In this document: positions 22,599-33,375 of the stretch, piece after piece
Layout of the letters: every line of letters begins with the position of its first letter
Position numbering within the stretch: position 1 is the stretch's first letter
Assembly: GCA_030761205.1 (NCBI GenBank)
Contig: JAULJL010000002.1
Span: 18,393,010-18,457,009 of the forward strand
Source: Fremontodendron californicum
Lineage: Eukaryota; Streptophyta; Magnoliopsida; Malvales; Malvaceae
Reading direction: 5' to 3'
Length of the DNA: 64,000 nucleotides
Made by a program: the position numbers and the translations under genes
The notes under the pieces: generated by a model
Told to the model about the DNA's origin: nothing
What the model saw: only the letters and a program-made list of their open reading frames with translations
Database searches by the model: none

Positions 22599-24080
22599 TG
22601 ATAACTCTAGAAAATATAGTTATGTTGCCACCTTTTATGCTTTTAACGGCTAAGTTTTTGAGGATTTTATTAGGATTTGATTAGTTTAGATGTTTTTATA
22701 TTTATTTTAATTATCCATTTTATGTTTAAAATAGTTATTTAGATGTTATTTATGTGTTTTTATAGGTCCAAGGTGATCTGGAGCTTCGTGGTGCAAAACG
22801 ATGAAAAATGGTGCAAACCAATGAGCAGGCATATTTTACCTCCGGAGATTCTTTCAAGAAAAACTTGATTTTAAAGACTTCATTTGAGAAAATTTCCTTC
22901 TTGACTTTTGAATCTGACTTCCATACCTTTCCAACAGTGTAAAGCTCGTCAAACTCGGATAAGATTTGCCCAGTCAAAACAGCTGACGAAGTGCGCAAAA
23001 ATGGAGGAACCAGCAGCGCCAGAAGGCTAGCGCTGCAACGCCAGCCAATTCGAGACCTAGCGCTGCAGCACCAGCATGAACAGTAAAAAGGGAAAAAAAC
23101 GTAAACAATCTTGATTTTTACCTATTTGCTTGGGCACGAAGTTTGGGACTCCAGGAGGCCTTGGACACTTTAAATAGGACTATTTTAGGTCAGAATAAGG
23201 AGGATTAGACATCTAGAAACCTAATTCTCTCTCAAGAAGATAGTTGCCATCAACTTCTCTCAAGAAGATTGGAAGATTGAAGATTCAAGAATTGACAACT
23301 CTTAGTTTTTTCTTTTCTCTTTTTTATTTTTCTTGTGTAGTTGATGATGGTTAAACTATTTGAATATTTGTTTTCATTAATTATCATGAACTAAATTTCT
23401 TTTACTAGGATTTCAATGGAACTCAACACATAGTTTGAATTTACTTTCTCTCTCTAGCTTGATTTAATGGTTTGTTGAGTTGTTTGTTCATTCTTGTTCT
23501 TAATGCTTCTAATTGCTTGATCACCAAATAGATTGATTTGTTAACCTAAATACAACTTGGAAAATGGAGTTTAGTGTTAGACATGGATTGAATGAAACAT
23601 GTTTCATATTCATATATCAAGATGAATTGATCTGCAGGTAGGGTAGGAATACACTTACTTGTCATGTGTAACCATTGTTAAAGCCTAAGCTTAATGAGTT
23701 CTTCTTTAATTCAATTATCGTAGGAATATAGTTAATTGGTTAAGAAGGATATTTTTATGAGACCATCGGAAGATCCTTATAAATAAGATAGAACTCTAGG
23801 TTAACAACTCATGATCATTAATCAAGTGAAGAGGTAGAAAGAGATTCAAGCGAAGTGTTGAGGAATAATTAATTGAATTCATCTTTTTAATTTACTTGCT
23901 TTTGATATTAGTTTCTTTTAATTTAGTTTTTGATTATCATCTTTAATTAGTTGTTTAGATAAGATTAAGTTGTGTTAATTTTAGTACTTAGCAAATTTAG
24001 TAACAATTCCTCGTGGGTTCGACTCTTTACTTTTCATTATATTACGATACGTGCACTTGCGTGGTGAAAATCCGACAACA
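22599..24080 (+). mobile_element. Solo LTR, 1482 bp, inserted in internal region 1
   Basis: It begins TGATAACTCTAGAAAATATA and ends AAAATCCGACAACA, flanked by a perfect 5-bp duplication TGTTG at 22594-22598 and 24081-24085. The uninterrupted sequence is visible in internal region 2 around 45870, which confirms the boundaries. Its start and an inner block (ctccggag, then CTGACTTCCATACCTTTCC) resemble the LTR of the TR-GAG-like element nearby, in the opposite orientation. It contains no coding sequence and no internal region, so it formed by LTR-LTR recombination. Confidence 0.92.
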
Positions 24081-24180
24081 TGTTGGTGTATGTGTGTTTG
24101 AACCAAGACTAGGGATGGGGTGAGGTCTTCTATTTGTGGGATTCAGAATGGACTCCACCTGTTTAGCTAAATGCAATGCC

Positions 24181-24906
24181 TCATTCAAAATTCTTTGGCC
24201 TAAACAATTTGATAGATTGTAAAATTTCAGATTTCAAATTACTGAGAAAAATGCTTAATGCGTATGCATCTGAAAGTTCTAAAAGATTAAAGAGACCTAA
24301 GAACTCTTCATGAAACTGGTTAAGAGTACATGTTTGCTTCAGGGAGACTAACTCGGCCATAGGGTCTTCATAGTTTTCTGGAGCGAATCTATTTCTCATC
24401 TCGGTCAAATACTTGACCCAACTCAGCTTATCAGTACCACCATGAGTCTTGGCAAAATATTGATACCATTGAAGTGCTTGGCCTTCAAAACCTAACATCA
24501 TGGTTCGAACCTTTGTTGTTTGAGGGACCCTCTCAAATTCAAAATACTGTTTCAACTTCAATAACCAATTCTTAAAATCATCGCCAACAAACCGTGGACA
24601 CTCCAATTTGTAGGATGTCATGCTCAATAAAAGAATATTTGGTTGCAGGCGTAATCAAGATCTTTGAATGATCTTGGTTTGTTTCATCCCCTGTTGAACC
24701 ATTGTGTGGTGCAACCTCTGGAATATTGTATTTTCCCGTAATAATCCTGTCCTTGTCAGCCAAGAGTTCCAGGAAATTCTTGAGATCTGTCTTCATCTCA
24801 TTGCAAAAACTGTCAAAACGGATCTTTGAATTTCTTTTCCAGTTGTTGAACATCTTCTTAGATCTTGAAAAGCTCCTATTGTTGTTGGTTAAGACCTCGA
24901 TGCAAT
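24181..24906 (-). pseudogene. Gypsy gag (capsid) fragment, internal region 1, interrupted by the TR-GAG-like element
   Basis: Minus-strand ORFs give MSMTSYKLECPRFVGDDFKN followed by WLLKLKQYFEFERV and later WVKYLTEMRNRFAP and LVSLKQTCTLNQFHEEF, the standard retrotransposon gag/capsid fold of plant gypsy elements. The upstream part of gag lies in another frame at 24630-24906 and is cut at 24906 by an insertion. The first codons continue beyond it at 30995-31017 (MAEGVTT). Gag would form the virus-like particle; here it is broken by a frameshift and the insertion. Confidence 0.88.
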
Positions 24907-26446
24907 TGATGCACCCAAAAGAGTGTATCTTTATTAAACCTTGCAATTAATCTGATCAATTATAGTAAAGTAGCATGCAAGGGTCGAATCCACAGAGATT
25001 GGTTTTTAGTTTATAAATTACTAGTTTAAAACTTAAATTCAAAGAATAATAAAAGAAAATAGGGTTTTTGAAATAATTTTAAAACTAAAATAAACAAGAA
25101 AAGTAATAAGCAAATAAATAATATGAAATCAAATATAAGAGAAATATGGCTAAAGGTTCATTCACCACCACTAGACATTATTAAGTATCAAATTTAGATC
25201 CAAGAACATCAATTAGCTATCAAAGTTAACAACAGTAGATAACAACATCCTGTGTTACCCCAATCCTTAGTTCGTCGTTAAGCGGGACGAACGCCACTAC
25301 TTAATCTCTAAGTATCAAATAACCTAGGATGAACATCTCTAAATTTAATTTGATAGCAGTCTTATGATGAGAAAGATAGGTTGATCTAAGCAACAAAAGC
25401 ATGAACATGAATTGTTTAACTTAGGTTATGTTCCACTTTGCAATTAGCGAAAACTTGACCATAATCATTAATCACAAATTTCCACTTATGAATAGGAAAT
25501 CAAGACAATTACACGGATCAAGACTCCTAAACTAGCAATAGACAATTATCAAGATATATCTAGTTTGCAACCTAAACAAATCAAGATAACATCATGAACA
25601 ATTCTTATAGAAGAACACAAGCAACTTTGATAGAAAACTAATGATAGATAAAATCTCAAAAATCAATTACAAAACATGTCTAGGGCTTTGAAATCACCCT
25701 TAACCAAAAGGAAGTTTAGCCTAGCATAGACATAGATAATATATACATAAAACTAAAAAGAAAATAAAAGAATGGAGAAGAAGAAGAAAATTAATGATGA
25801 TCCTTGAGTCTCCTCAAAGATTATGATAGTTTGTGGCTCAAAAGATGGTATTTAAAGATCTTTAAAATCTTGGAAACCCTTTCTTACTCTTTAAGGAAGC
25901 TAGGAATTAAAATATGGCAAGTTTGGACTTTTTGCATATTTTTGTGGTTTTGGAATTTTTTCCCGGATTTGGACGGAGTTGGAGGTCAGAAACTCGGCGC
26001 CGCAGCCCAGCCCCCAACTTGCTATCTTGTCCGTTTTTGCTTTCGCGACTGATGCACTGTCTCGCACTTCGTCGGCTGATTTGGATGACCACCCATTGTC
26101 CGATTTAGACGTGTAACCTGTCGTTGGAAAGGTATTCAAGTCAGCTTCAAAAGTCAAGAGGAAGTGTCTTCAAATAATACTTTAACATAATGATTTCCTT
26201 GCAACAAGCTCCGGAGGTCAGATCTGTCTGATCATCTAGCACTAAGAAATTTATCTTTTTGACTCCCAAATCTTCTTCAATCTTGTGATTATGATTTTGT
26301 AAGCTCTTTACCATCATTATTGACATCTTTTGACTTCATTCTCCTTATTGTACCTAAAATTCCAAAACATAATACAAGTAAACAAGATAAAGATCGAAAA
26401 CATAACAAAAACTAAAGGTAGAAATGTATATTTTATGAGCTTATCA
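24907..26446 (-). repeat. 3' LTR of the TR-GAG-like element (1540 bp)
   Basis: On the plus strand it runs from TGATGCACCCAAAAGAGTG to TTTTATGAGCTTATCA. It has a segment around 25700-25760 (GGAAGTTTAGCCTAGCATAG) that is absent from the other LTR, accounting for most of the 56-bp length difference. Confidence 0.9.
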
Positions 26447-28090
26447 AATACCCCTACACTTAGCTTTTTGCTAGTCCTCGAGCAAAACAAAATAAAAGAA
26501 AAATAATAAAATCTAATCCACTTTCGTAGGAAATCACGGTGGCACTTAGCATGTGACACAAGCCTTTAAACCCCTAGGTTTTCCTAGTGGATGAGTTTAG
26601 TCTTGTGAGGGTTTACTACGACGATACCCACAAACATTGAAAAACTAAAATAAAAATAAAATATACTAAATATAATTACTCCTAATCCTTCCAATATAAA
26701 TAAGAGATAACCATTAAACAAGTCTTATAAACTAATCAGTAGCTTAAATAATTTCACAAAAATTCATGCTTGAATGTAAATAGTTTGAGTTAAGCCAATA
26801 TTAACATAACATATTTCAATCAAAATAGTGCATATTCAAACTTAATCTCAACTTCTCACATGGGATACTCTCAAGATCTCACTTTTTAAAGTAGTGGTAA
26901 AGTGTTTACACTCAATCAATCTCATGAAAATAGTTCTACCATATGTTTGCTTGTCCACCTATTCTCCACTACTTAGATCATGCAACTTCATGAATCAAGA
27001 GGTCTTTAATCAAGGTTGTAATGGGGCCAAGGGGTTTGTAATGTGGTTGAAGAAAAAAATGATAAAGATATCACAAAGGTTCCAAAGAGTTCATAAAGTT
27101 TAGAGACATAATAAGATCATACAATTAAAAACTTCTGAAAACTCTTATAAAGAACATAATATCATAGGCTAAATATTCATGTTGAGCCTTTGCTTCATTC
27201 TAACCAACTTTGTAAGATCTTTTTCTTTAACGAAAAGTTCAAGAGATGATTCAATTTTTTTTTCATTTTTTTATGGGAATGTATTTTTACAATGTTCTCT
27301 TTTCTTTTTCTCTTGACTTTTGCCTTTCTCCTCCTCCACATTTATCTTTTGTTCTAACCCAAATTTACAAAAAATAACCCTTGTTTTTGCAATATGTCTC
27401 AAACATTCTAGTCCATCTTTAGAACAAGGGTAAAGATATAAATGTGTTTAGGCTAGGTGTAAGATATGGTTACCAATAAAATAGCATATTCAATATAGGC
27501 TCAAATTGGCTCACTAATGGGTGTTCTCTTGGAACATCAATAGGGATGGCTGTTTGGCCCTTGTTATAATCCTAATGCCTCAATCATATTCATGTTGTTA
27601 CATGCATCAATATAGTCTCAAAAAGGTTTAAAGCAAGTTCTAGATAATCATGTAATCATAAGAGCACTCAAGAAAGAAACTAGATTGATATGTATAATGC
27701 ATCAATCATATAGGCTCAAAACTCACAAGGATGTTTATAAAAGTCATTATTAAGTCTAAACATGCTTCTTTCTTAATAAACATATCATATTAACATTGGC
27801 TCAAAAAATATATATCAAGCTTAATTCTCGTGAAAATCTTCTCACTAATAACCAGTTTTAGACCTATACAATTCATATCTCATCATTGTATTAAAAAGGA
27901 ACTAAAACACACTAAAAATACTAATAATAATATTAAAGACACATAAAAAAATAATAGCCAAAAATAAAAGAAATCGTAAATCCTTCCCCCTACACTTAAT
28001 TCTTACATTGTTCTCAATGTAATGCTATTAACCCAAATGAAAGAATCATGTGTAAGAGAAAAGAACTAATAACATAAGAATAGAAATAAC
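26447..28090 (-). other. Non-coding interior of the TR-GAG-like element
   Basis: No coding sequence is supported. On the minus strand, near 27980-28020, AATGTAAGAATTAAGTG followed by TAGGGGGAAGG forms a second purine-rich tract. Athila-like elements often carry such a tract just after their coding region. A proper polypurine tract lies next to the LTR at 26449-26462. Confidence 0.6.
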
Positions 28091-28292
28091 TAAGACTCAA
28101 AACAAAACAAACTCATGCAACCTAAATAATCCTAAAACACTAAACAAATAATTAACAACTAAACATAAAAAAAATAAAAAAAACAATAAAAATAATAAAA
28201 GGAAAAGAAAGCAAATTTGAGTATGGCAGGTTGGTAATTTCTTCATTAATTTGGCTGTCTTCCCAATTAGTACTTGAGTTAAGTTGTCCACC

Positions 28293-29375
28293 CTAACCAA
28301 CGCCCCTTCTTGGCTTTTTAGGCTTGTCAGGCTCATACATGAAACTTCCCAAATTTGAGCGTTTGATAGGAAGCTTTCTTTGCATAAAAGTGGATGCATT
28401 CTCTATTATAAGTATTATTCCATCATCCCTTGTGGTAAATAGCTTGTCAAGGAATGGTGCATCTTTTGGTACTCGTTCAATGGCATCCACAAACAAACTG
28501 TTTAAGGTTTCTAGCATGTCTTGTTCATGTTCCTCCTCCTTGAACTTTGCGAATCTACTAGTAAAAGGTAGAGAAGAAACATTAGTAAAAATTAGAAACT
28601 TAAACGTTACCTCAAATGCCGAAGTACTCTCCTTTGGAATTGAAGCTTCATTATCTTCAAGAAGTAAATCCATCTCAAGTTCTTTCTCATCCTCGGGTTC
28701 CCTTGGATTTTCTGATTCATCCTCAAGTTGTGTGGCACTAAAATTCTCCTTTGGATCAATCATAGTTTGGGAAGGGAATTGTTCATGTAGTTCCTCAGAT
28801 CATTCTTCTACCCATCGCGCCACACCACTAGCCAATTGGCTCATTTGGTTTCCAAATTCTGGATACTTACCTGAAGACTTGTCCTTGTTTCCTGAATGTT
28901 TGCCTTTATTTTCTGTTGAAATTGCAAATTATTAGCAATAGAAGTATTGATAAGGTCTTCCAAAGAAGTACTTGAACTTTGAGGTGGGGGCTGTAAAAGA
29001 TCTGGTTCTTGAGACCATGATTGATTGAAGCTTGATGGATAATTGTAGTTGGCATAAGGATCTATTTCTTGATAATTTTTCGAGTAGCCATGATTAGTAT
29101 GATTCCATCATCCCTCATTGTAAGTGTTCGGGAAAGCATCATATTGTTGTCATTGGAACCCTTGATGGCTTTGGTATCCTCCCACATCATAGGCTGGTTC
29201 AAAATTATCTTTTTGATAGTATGGGCACCAATTGGTTGGATGATCCATCATGAAGCACACTCCACATGGCCTTGATTGTTGAATCTTACTTATGACCACT
29301 TGTTGAACTACGAAGATGAGATTGTCTAGTTGGTTCAGAAGGTTCTGAAGTTTTGATGTAGCACATGCCATATCT
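28293..29375 (-). pseudogene. gag-like region with zinc knuckle, TR-GAG-like element
   Basis: The upstream minus-strand ORF (29371-29150) gives MACATSKLQNLLNQLDNLIF and then CGVCFMMDHPTNWCP, a CCHC-type zinc knuckle typical of plant gag proteins that bind RNA. It is followed across several stops by a proline- and glutamine-rich stretch, and then by a 156-residue acidic ORF (28763-28293) starting MIDPKENFSATQL with EDESENPREPEDEKELEMDL-type composition. The stops suggest a decayed copy, or that only part is translated. No pol domain follows. The ORF on the opposite strand at 28324-28935 is a serine-rich shadow of this one. Confidence 0.7.
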
Positions 29376-29482
29376 TCTTGCTTGAAATCTGAAAAGAAAA
29401 TTTTGTATGTACAAGAAAAATAAAATTAATTACAATTGAAAATAAGAATAAACCAAGTAACGAATAAACTAAAGAAAACAAT

Positions 29483-29502
29483 CCCCGACAACAGCGCCAA
29501 AA
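29483..29502 (-). other. Primer binding site of the TR-GAG-like element
   Basis: The minus strand reads TTTTTGGCGCTGTTGTCGGG just after the 5' LTR. Athila-lineage elements have TGGCGCCGTTGCCGGGGA here, complementary to tRNA-Asp. Two substitutions separate them. Confidence 0.7.
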
Positions 29503-29505
29503 ACT

Positions 29506-30989
29506 TGATTCACCCAAAAGAGTGTATCTTTATTAAACCTTGCAATTAATATGATCAATTATAGTAAAGTAGCATGCAAGGGTCGAATCCACAGTGATTG
29601 GTTTTTAGTTTATAAATTACTAGTTTAAAACTTAAATTCAAGAACAATAAAAGAAAAGGGGGTTTTTGAAATAATTTTAAAACTAAAATAAACAAGAAAA
29701 GTAAGAAGCAAATAAATAAGATGAAATCAAATATAAGAGAAATATGGCTAAAGGTTCATTCTCCACCACTAGACATCATTAAAAATCAAATTCAGATCTA
29801 TCAACATCAATTAGCTATCAAAGTTAACAACCGTGGATAACAACATCCTGTGTTACCCCAATCCTTCCTTAGTTCATCGTTAAGCAAGATGAACGCCACT
29901 ACTTAATCTCTAACTATCAAATAACCTAGGATGAACATCCCTAAATTTAATTTGATAGCAGCCTTATGATGAGAAAGATAGGTTGATCTAAGCAACAAAA
30001 GCATAAACATGAATTGTTTAACTTAGGTTATGTTCCATAATCATTAATCACAAATTGCCATTTATGAATAGGAAACCAAGACAATTACACGGATCAAGAC
30101 TCTTAAACTAGCAATAGGCAATTATCAAGATATATCTAGTTTGCAACCTAAACAAATCAAGACAACATCATGAACAATTCTTATAGTAGAACACAAGCAA
30201 CTTTGATAGAAAACTAATGATAGATAGAATCTCAAAATCAATTACAAAACATGTCTAGGGCTTTGAAATCACATAAAACTAAAAATAAAATAAAAGAATG
30301 GAGAAGAAGAAGAAAATTAATGATGATCCTTGAGTCTCCTCAAAGATTATGATAGTTTATGGCTCAAAAGATGGTATTTATAGAGCTTTAAAGTCTTGGA
30401 AACCCTTTCTTGCTCTTCAAGGAAGCTAGAAGTCAAAATGTGGCAAGTTTGGACTTTTTGCCTATTTTTGCGATTTTGGAATTTTTCCTGGATTTGGACG
30501 GATTTGGAGGTCAGAAACTCAGCACCGCAGCCCCAACTTGCTATCTTTTTTGTTTTTGCTTTCTAACTTTGCTTTCGCGACTGATGCACTATCTTGCACT
30601 TCGTCGGCTGATTTGGATAACCATCCGTTGTCCGATTTAGGCGTGTAAACTATCGTTGGAAAGGTATTCAAGTAAGCTTCAAAAGTTAAGAAGAAAGTTT
30701 CTTCAAATAATTAATTTGACATAATTATTTCCTTGCAACAAGCTCCAGAGGTCAGATCTACCTGATCATCTAGCACTAAGAAATTGATCTTTTTCACTCC
30801 CAAATATTCTTCAATCCTTTGATTATGATTTTGTAAGCTTTTTACCATCATTATTGACATATTTTGACTTCATTCTCCTTATTGTTCCTAAAATTCCAAA
30901 ACATAATATAAGTAAACAAGATAAAGATTGAAAACATAACAAAAACTAAAGGTAGAAAGGCATAAAATGTATATTTTATGAGCTTATCA
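29506..30989 (-). repeat. 5' LTR of the TR-GAG-like element (1484 bp)
   Basis: On the plus strand it runs from TGATTCACCCAAAAGAGTG to TTTTATGAGCTTATCA. It matches the other LTR along its whole length apart from substitutions and a deletion near 30270. Confidence 0.9.
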
Positions 30990-31033
30990 GCAATCGAGTA
31001 GTAACACCTTCTGCCATGGAAGCCATGAATGAG

Positions 31034-31045
31034 GCTCTGATACGA
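31034..31045 (-). other. tRNA-Met primer binding site, internal region 1
   Basis: The plus strand reads GCTCTGATACGA, the complement of TGGTATCAGAGC with one change. It is 3 bp inside LTR C, so C is the 5' LTR of internal region 1. Confidence 0.85.
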
Positions 31046-31048
31046 AAT

Positions 31049-31454
31049 TAATGTAGCTCAATAATAACAGAGTGTAGAAGGATAAATAAATCAAAGAAAT
31101 TCTCAGAGAGCTAAGAATAAGAAGGGGAGAAAAAAGATAGAGAGAAAGAAAAAGAAAGAGGGAGAGAGAGAGAGAGAGAGATAGTGTATTTGTGCTTTAA
31201 ATCTTTTATATTCATTCCATCATCCTCACACGATTTATGTTGCCTTGAATTCCTAAAGATTCGGATCCCCACATAAAAGACTAAAAAATGATAACTAATA
31301 AAATAAAAATAAAGCAAAATAACAAACTGACACTAACATCACTTGGACCTAGGCCAGCTCACTTACAAGGTCCACTGAGCATCTGGCCCAACAAAACAAC
31401 CCAATATACTGACCCAACTTTCAAACTATAATGACTACTACAACTGTTGTATCA
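31049..31454 (-). repeat. LTR C of the gypsy array
   Basis: It runs from TAATGTAGCTCAATAATAAC to AACTGTTGTATCA, 406 bp, with a GA-rich tract near 31157-31181. It is separated from LTR D by the same AATAAAT spacer seen between A and B. Confidence 0.9.
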
Positions 31455-31461
31455 AATAAAT

Positions 31462-31863
31462 TAATGTATCTCAATAATAACAGAGTGTAGATGGATAAAC
31501 AAATTAGAGAAATCTTCAAAGAGCTAACAAGAGGAAGGGATAAAGGAAGATAGAGAGAGAGAGAGAGAGAAAGAGGGAGAGGGAGAGAGATAGTGTGTTT
31601 GTGCTTCAAATCTTGTGTATTCATTCCATCATCATCACACGATTTATGTTGCCATGAATTCCTAAAGATTCGGATCCCCACATAACGGACTGAAAAATGA
31701 TAACTACGAGAATGAAAATATAGCAAAATAACAAAATAACACTGACATCATTTGGACCTAGGCCAACTCACTTATAAGGACCACTGAGTATCTGATCCAA
31801 CACAATAACCCAATATACTGACCCAACTTTCAAACTATAACGGTTACTACAACTGTTGTATTA
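31462..31863 (-). repeat. LTR D of the gypsy array
   Basis: It runs from TAATGTATCTCAATAATAAC to AACTGTTGTATTA, 402 bp. AATAACCCCTG to its right is the complement of a decayed polypurine tract, so D is the 3' LTR of internal region 2. Confidence 0.9.
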
Positions 31864-33370
31864 AATAACCCCTGATTAAACAATCCTTGTCCTAAAGGAT
31901 TAAATGCAGGGTACTGGAGTTGCAACTTGACAAATAGTGTTTTGACCCTTAAAATATCAAAGACTACTTTGAGGTGACTCAAGTGTGACTCCCAATTAGG
32001 GGAGTAAACTAGAATGGCATCGAAGAAGACAAGAACAAGTGCCTAATATAAGGTTTGAACAGGGAATTCACCAAGGATTGGAAAGTGAGAGGGGCATTGG
32101 TGAGCCCAACATTACCAAGAATTCATAATGGACTTCATGGGTCTTGAAAGCTATTTTGTATATGTCACCCTCATACATGCGAATCTGATGATAGCCAGAA
32201 CGCAGATCCAGCTTGGAAAAGTATGAGGCATTGACTAATTCATCAAACAGTTCTTCCACCAAAGGAATGGGAAATCTGTCTTTTACAGTGAGCTAATTTA
32301 GCTGCCTGTAATCAACACACTGATGCCAAGAGCCATCTTTCTTCTTCACCATAACAATGAGAGATGCAAAAGAGCTGGTGCTGTCTCAGATGATTCCAGC
32401 TTCAAGCATCTGAGCAATCATTTTCTCAAATTCAGTTTTCTGAACAGTAAGATGTCTATAAGGCCTTAACTTAACATTTTGGGACTCATCCTTTAGGGGA
32501 ATCCTGTGGTCATGAGACCTATAGGGTGGAAGACTTGTGGGCTCAGCAAAAAGTTCATGATACTTCTTAGGAGTTGCTGTAAACCATTATCAGGCGAGGT
32601 TGAAACTGTTTAGTGTCAGGAAGATGCAGATACACTTGTGAAGCTGCAGAGAGAATGAAGGCACAAGGAAATGGACCATTACCATTTAGTAAAGAGAGCA
32701 AGACCTTAAAGAAATGCTTAGAATGAAGCACTTGCAAATTGTCATGAGGCAGTCCTTGCAAAGTCAACCATCAAGACTGCCATTGGAATTGCATTTTTAA
32801 GGTTGCAAAGTCCCACAATATGTGACCCAAAGAAGCTAGCCACTGAATGTCTAGAACAATATCACACCCTTTCAAGGGTAATGCCATGAAGTCTGTCAAA
32901 AATGTATCTGCTTGGACATTCCATTTAACTGATTTGCACACACCAGTGGTAAAAAGACCCCCCATCAGCAATGGCAACTCTTATGTGAGCATGCGGTCTA
33001 ACACACAGGCTGAACATTTTAGCTATAACACAATTTATAAAATTGTGAGTGCTACCTGAATCCAAAAGGATGACCAACTCATGGCCTCGGACAACCCCTT
33101 TACCCTTATATTTTGGTATCCAGAAGTACCAAGCATTGCATGGAGTGAAAAAGCAGGCTCAACCAGGTACCTTTCAGATGCTAGAATTTCAAGGGTGTCT
33201 ACACAGTCTGAAAAATCTTAGGTTCAACATCCTCATTTCCAACATCAATGATTAACTGATACAATTATGATTTCAAACATCGATAACCTAGAGTGAATTT
33301 AGATCCACACCAGTAACAAAGTCCTTTACGTCTTGTTTCTTCCATCTCAGGGGTCAAGGTAGGTCTGGTG
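31864..33370 (-). pseudogene. pol remnant (partial RT, protease) and zinc knuckle of internal region 2, left part
   Basis: The order copies internal region 1: RT palm (MVEELFDELVNASYFSKLDL, RSGYHQIRMYEGD) at 32068-32262, protease-linked sequence at 32567-32977 (PLKGCDIVLDIQWLASLGHI), and a zinc knuckle at 33265-33350 (CYWCGSKFTLGYRC, with Y where H is expected). The RT-to-C-terminus deletion is the same as in region 1. Frameshifts and stops are scattered. The sequence is cut at 33375 by the Tekay-like element and resumes at 45720. Confidence 0.85.
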
Positions 33371-33375
33371 TAAGC

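Larger units (their letters stand above)
24907..30989 (-). mobile_element. Non-autonomous TR-GAG-like LTR retrotransposon, 6.08 kb
   Basis: Two near-identical LTRs (24907-26446 and 29506-30989) bound a 3.06-kb interior, and the whole is flanked by GCAAT at 24902-24906 and 30990-30994. On the minus strand the 5' LTR is followed by TTTTTGGCGCTGTTGTCGGG, an Athila-type primer site resembling the tRNA-Asp complement. The 3' LTR is preceded by AGTGTAGGGGTATT, a polypurine tract. The interior has a gag-like ORF with a zinc knuckle and no protease, RT or integrase. This layout matches terminal-repeat retrotransposons with a GAG domain (TR-GAG), which rely on an autonomous partner. The empty site in internal region 2 confirms the ends. 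Confidence 0.9.

Noticed and set aside
28324..28935. 203-codon serine-rich plus-strand ORF
   Set aside because: It is antisense to the acidic gag-like ORF of the TR-GAG-like element; the minus strand has the zinc knuckle and element orientation.
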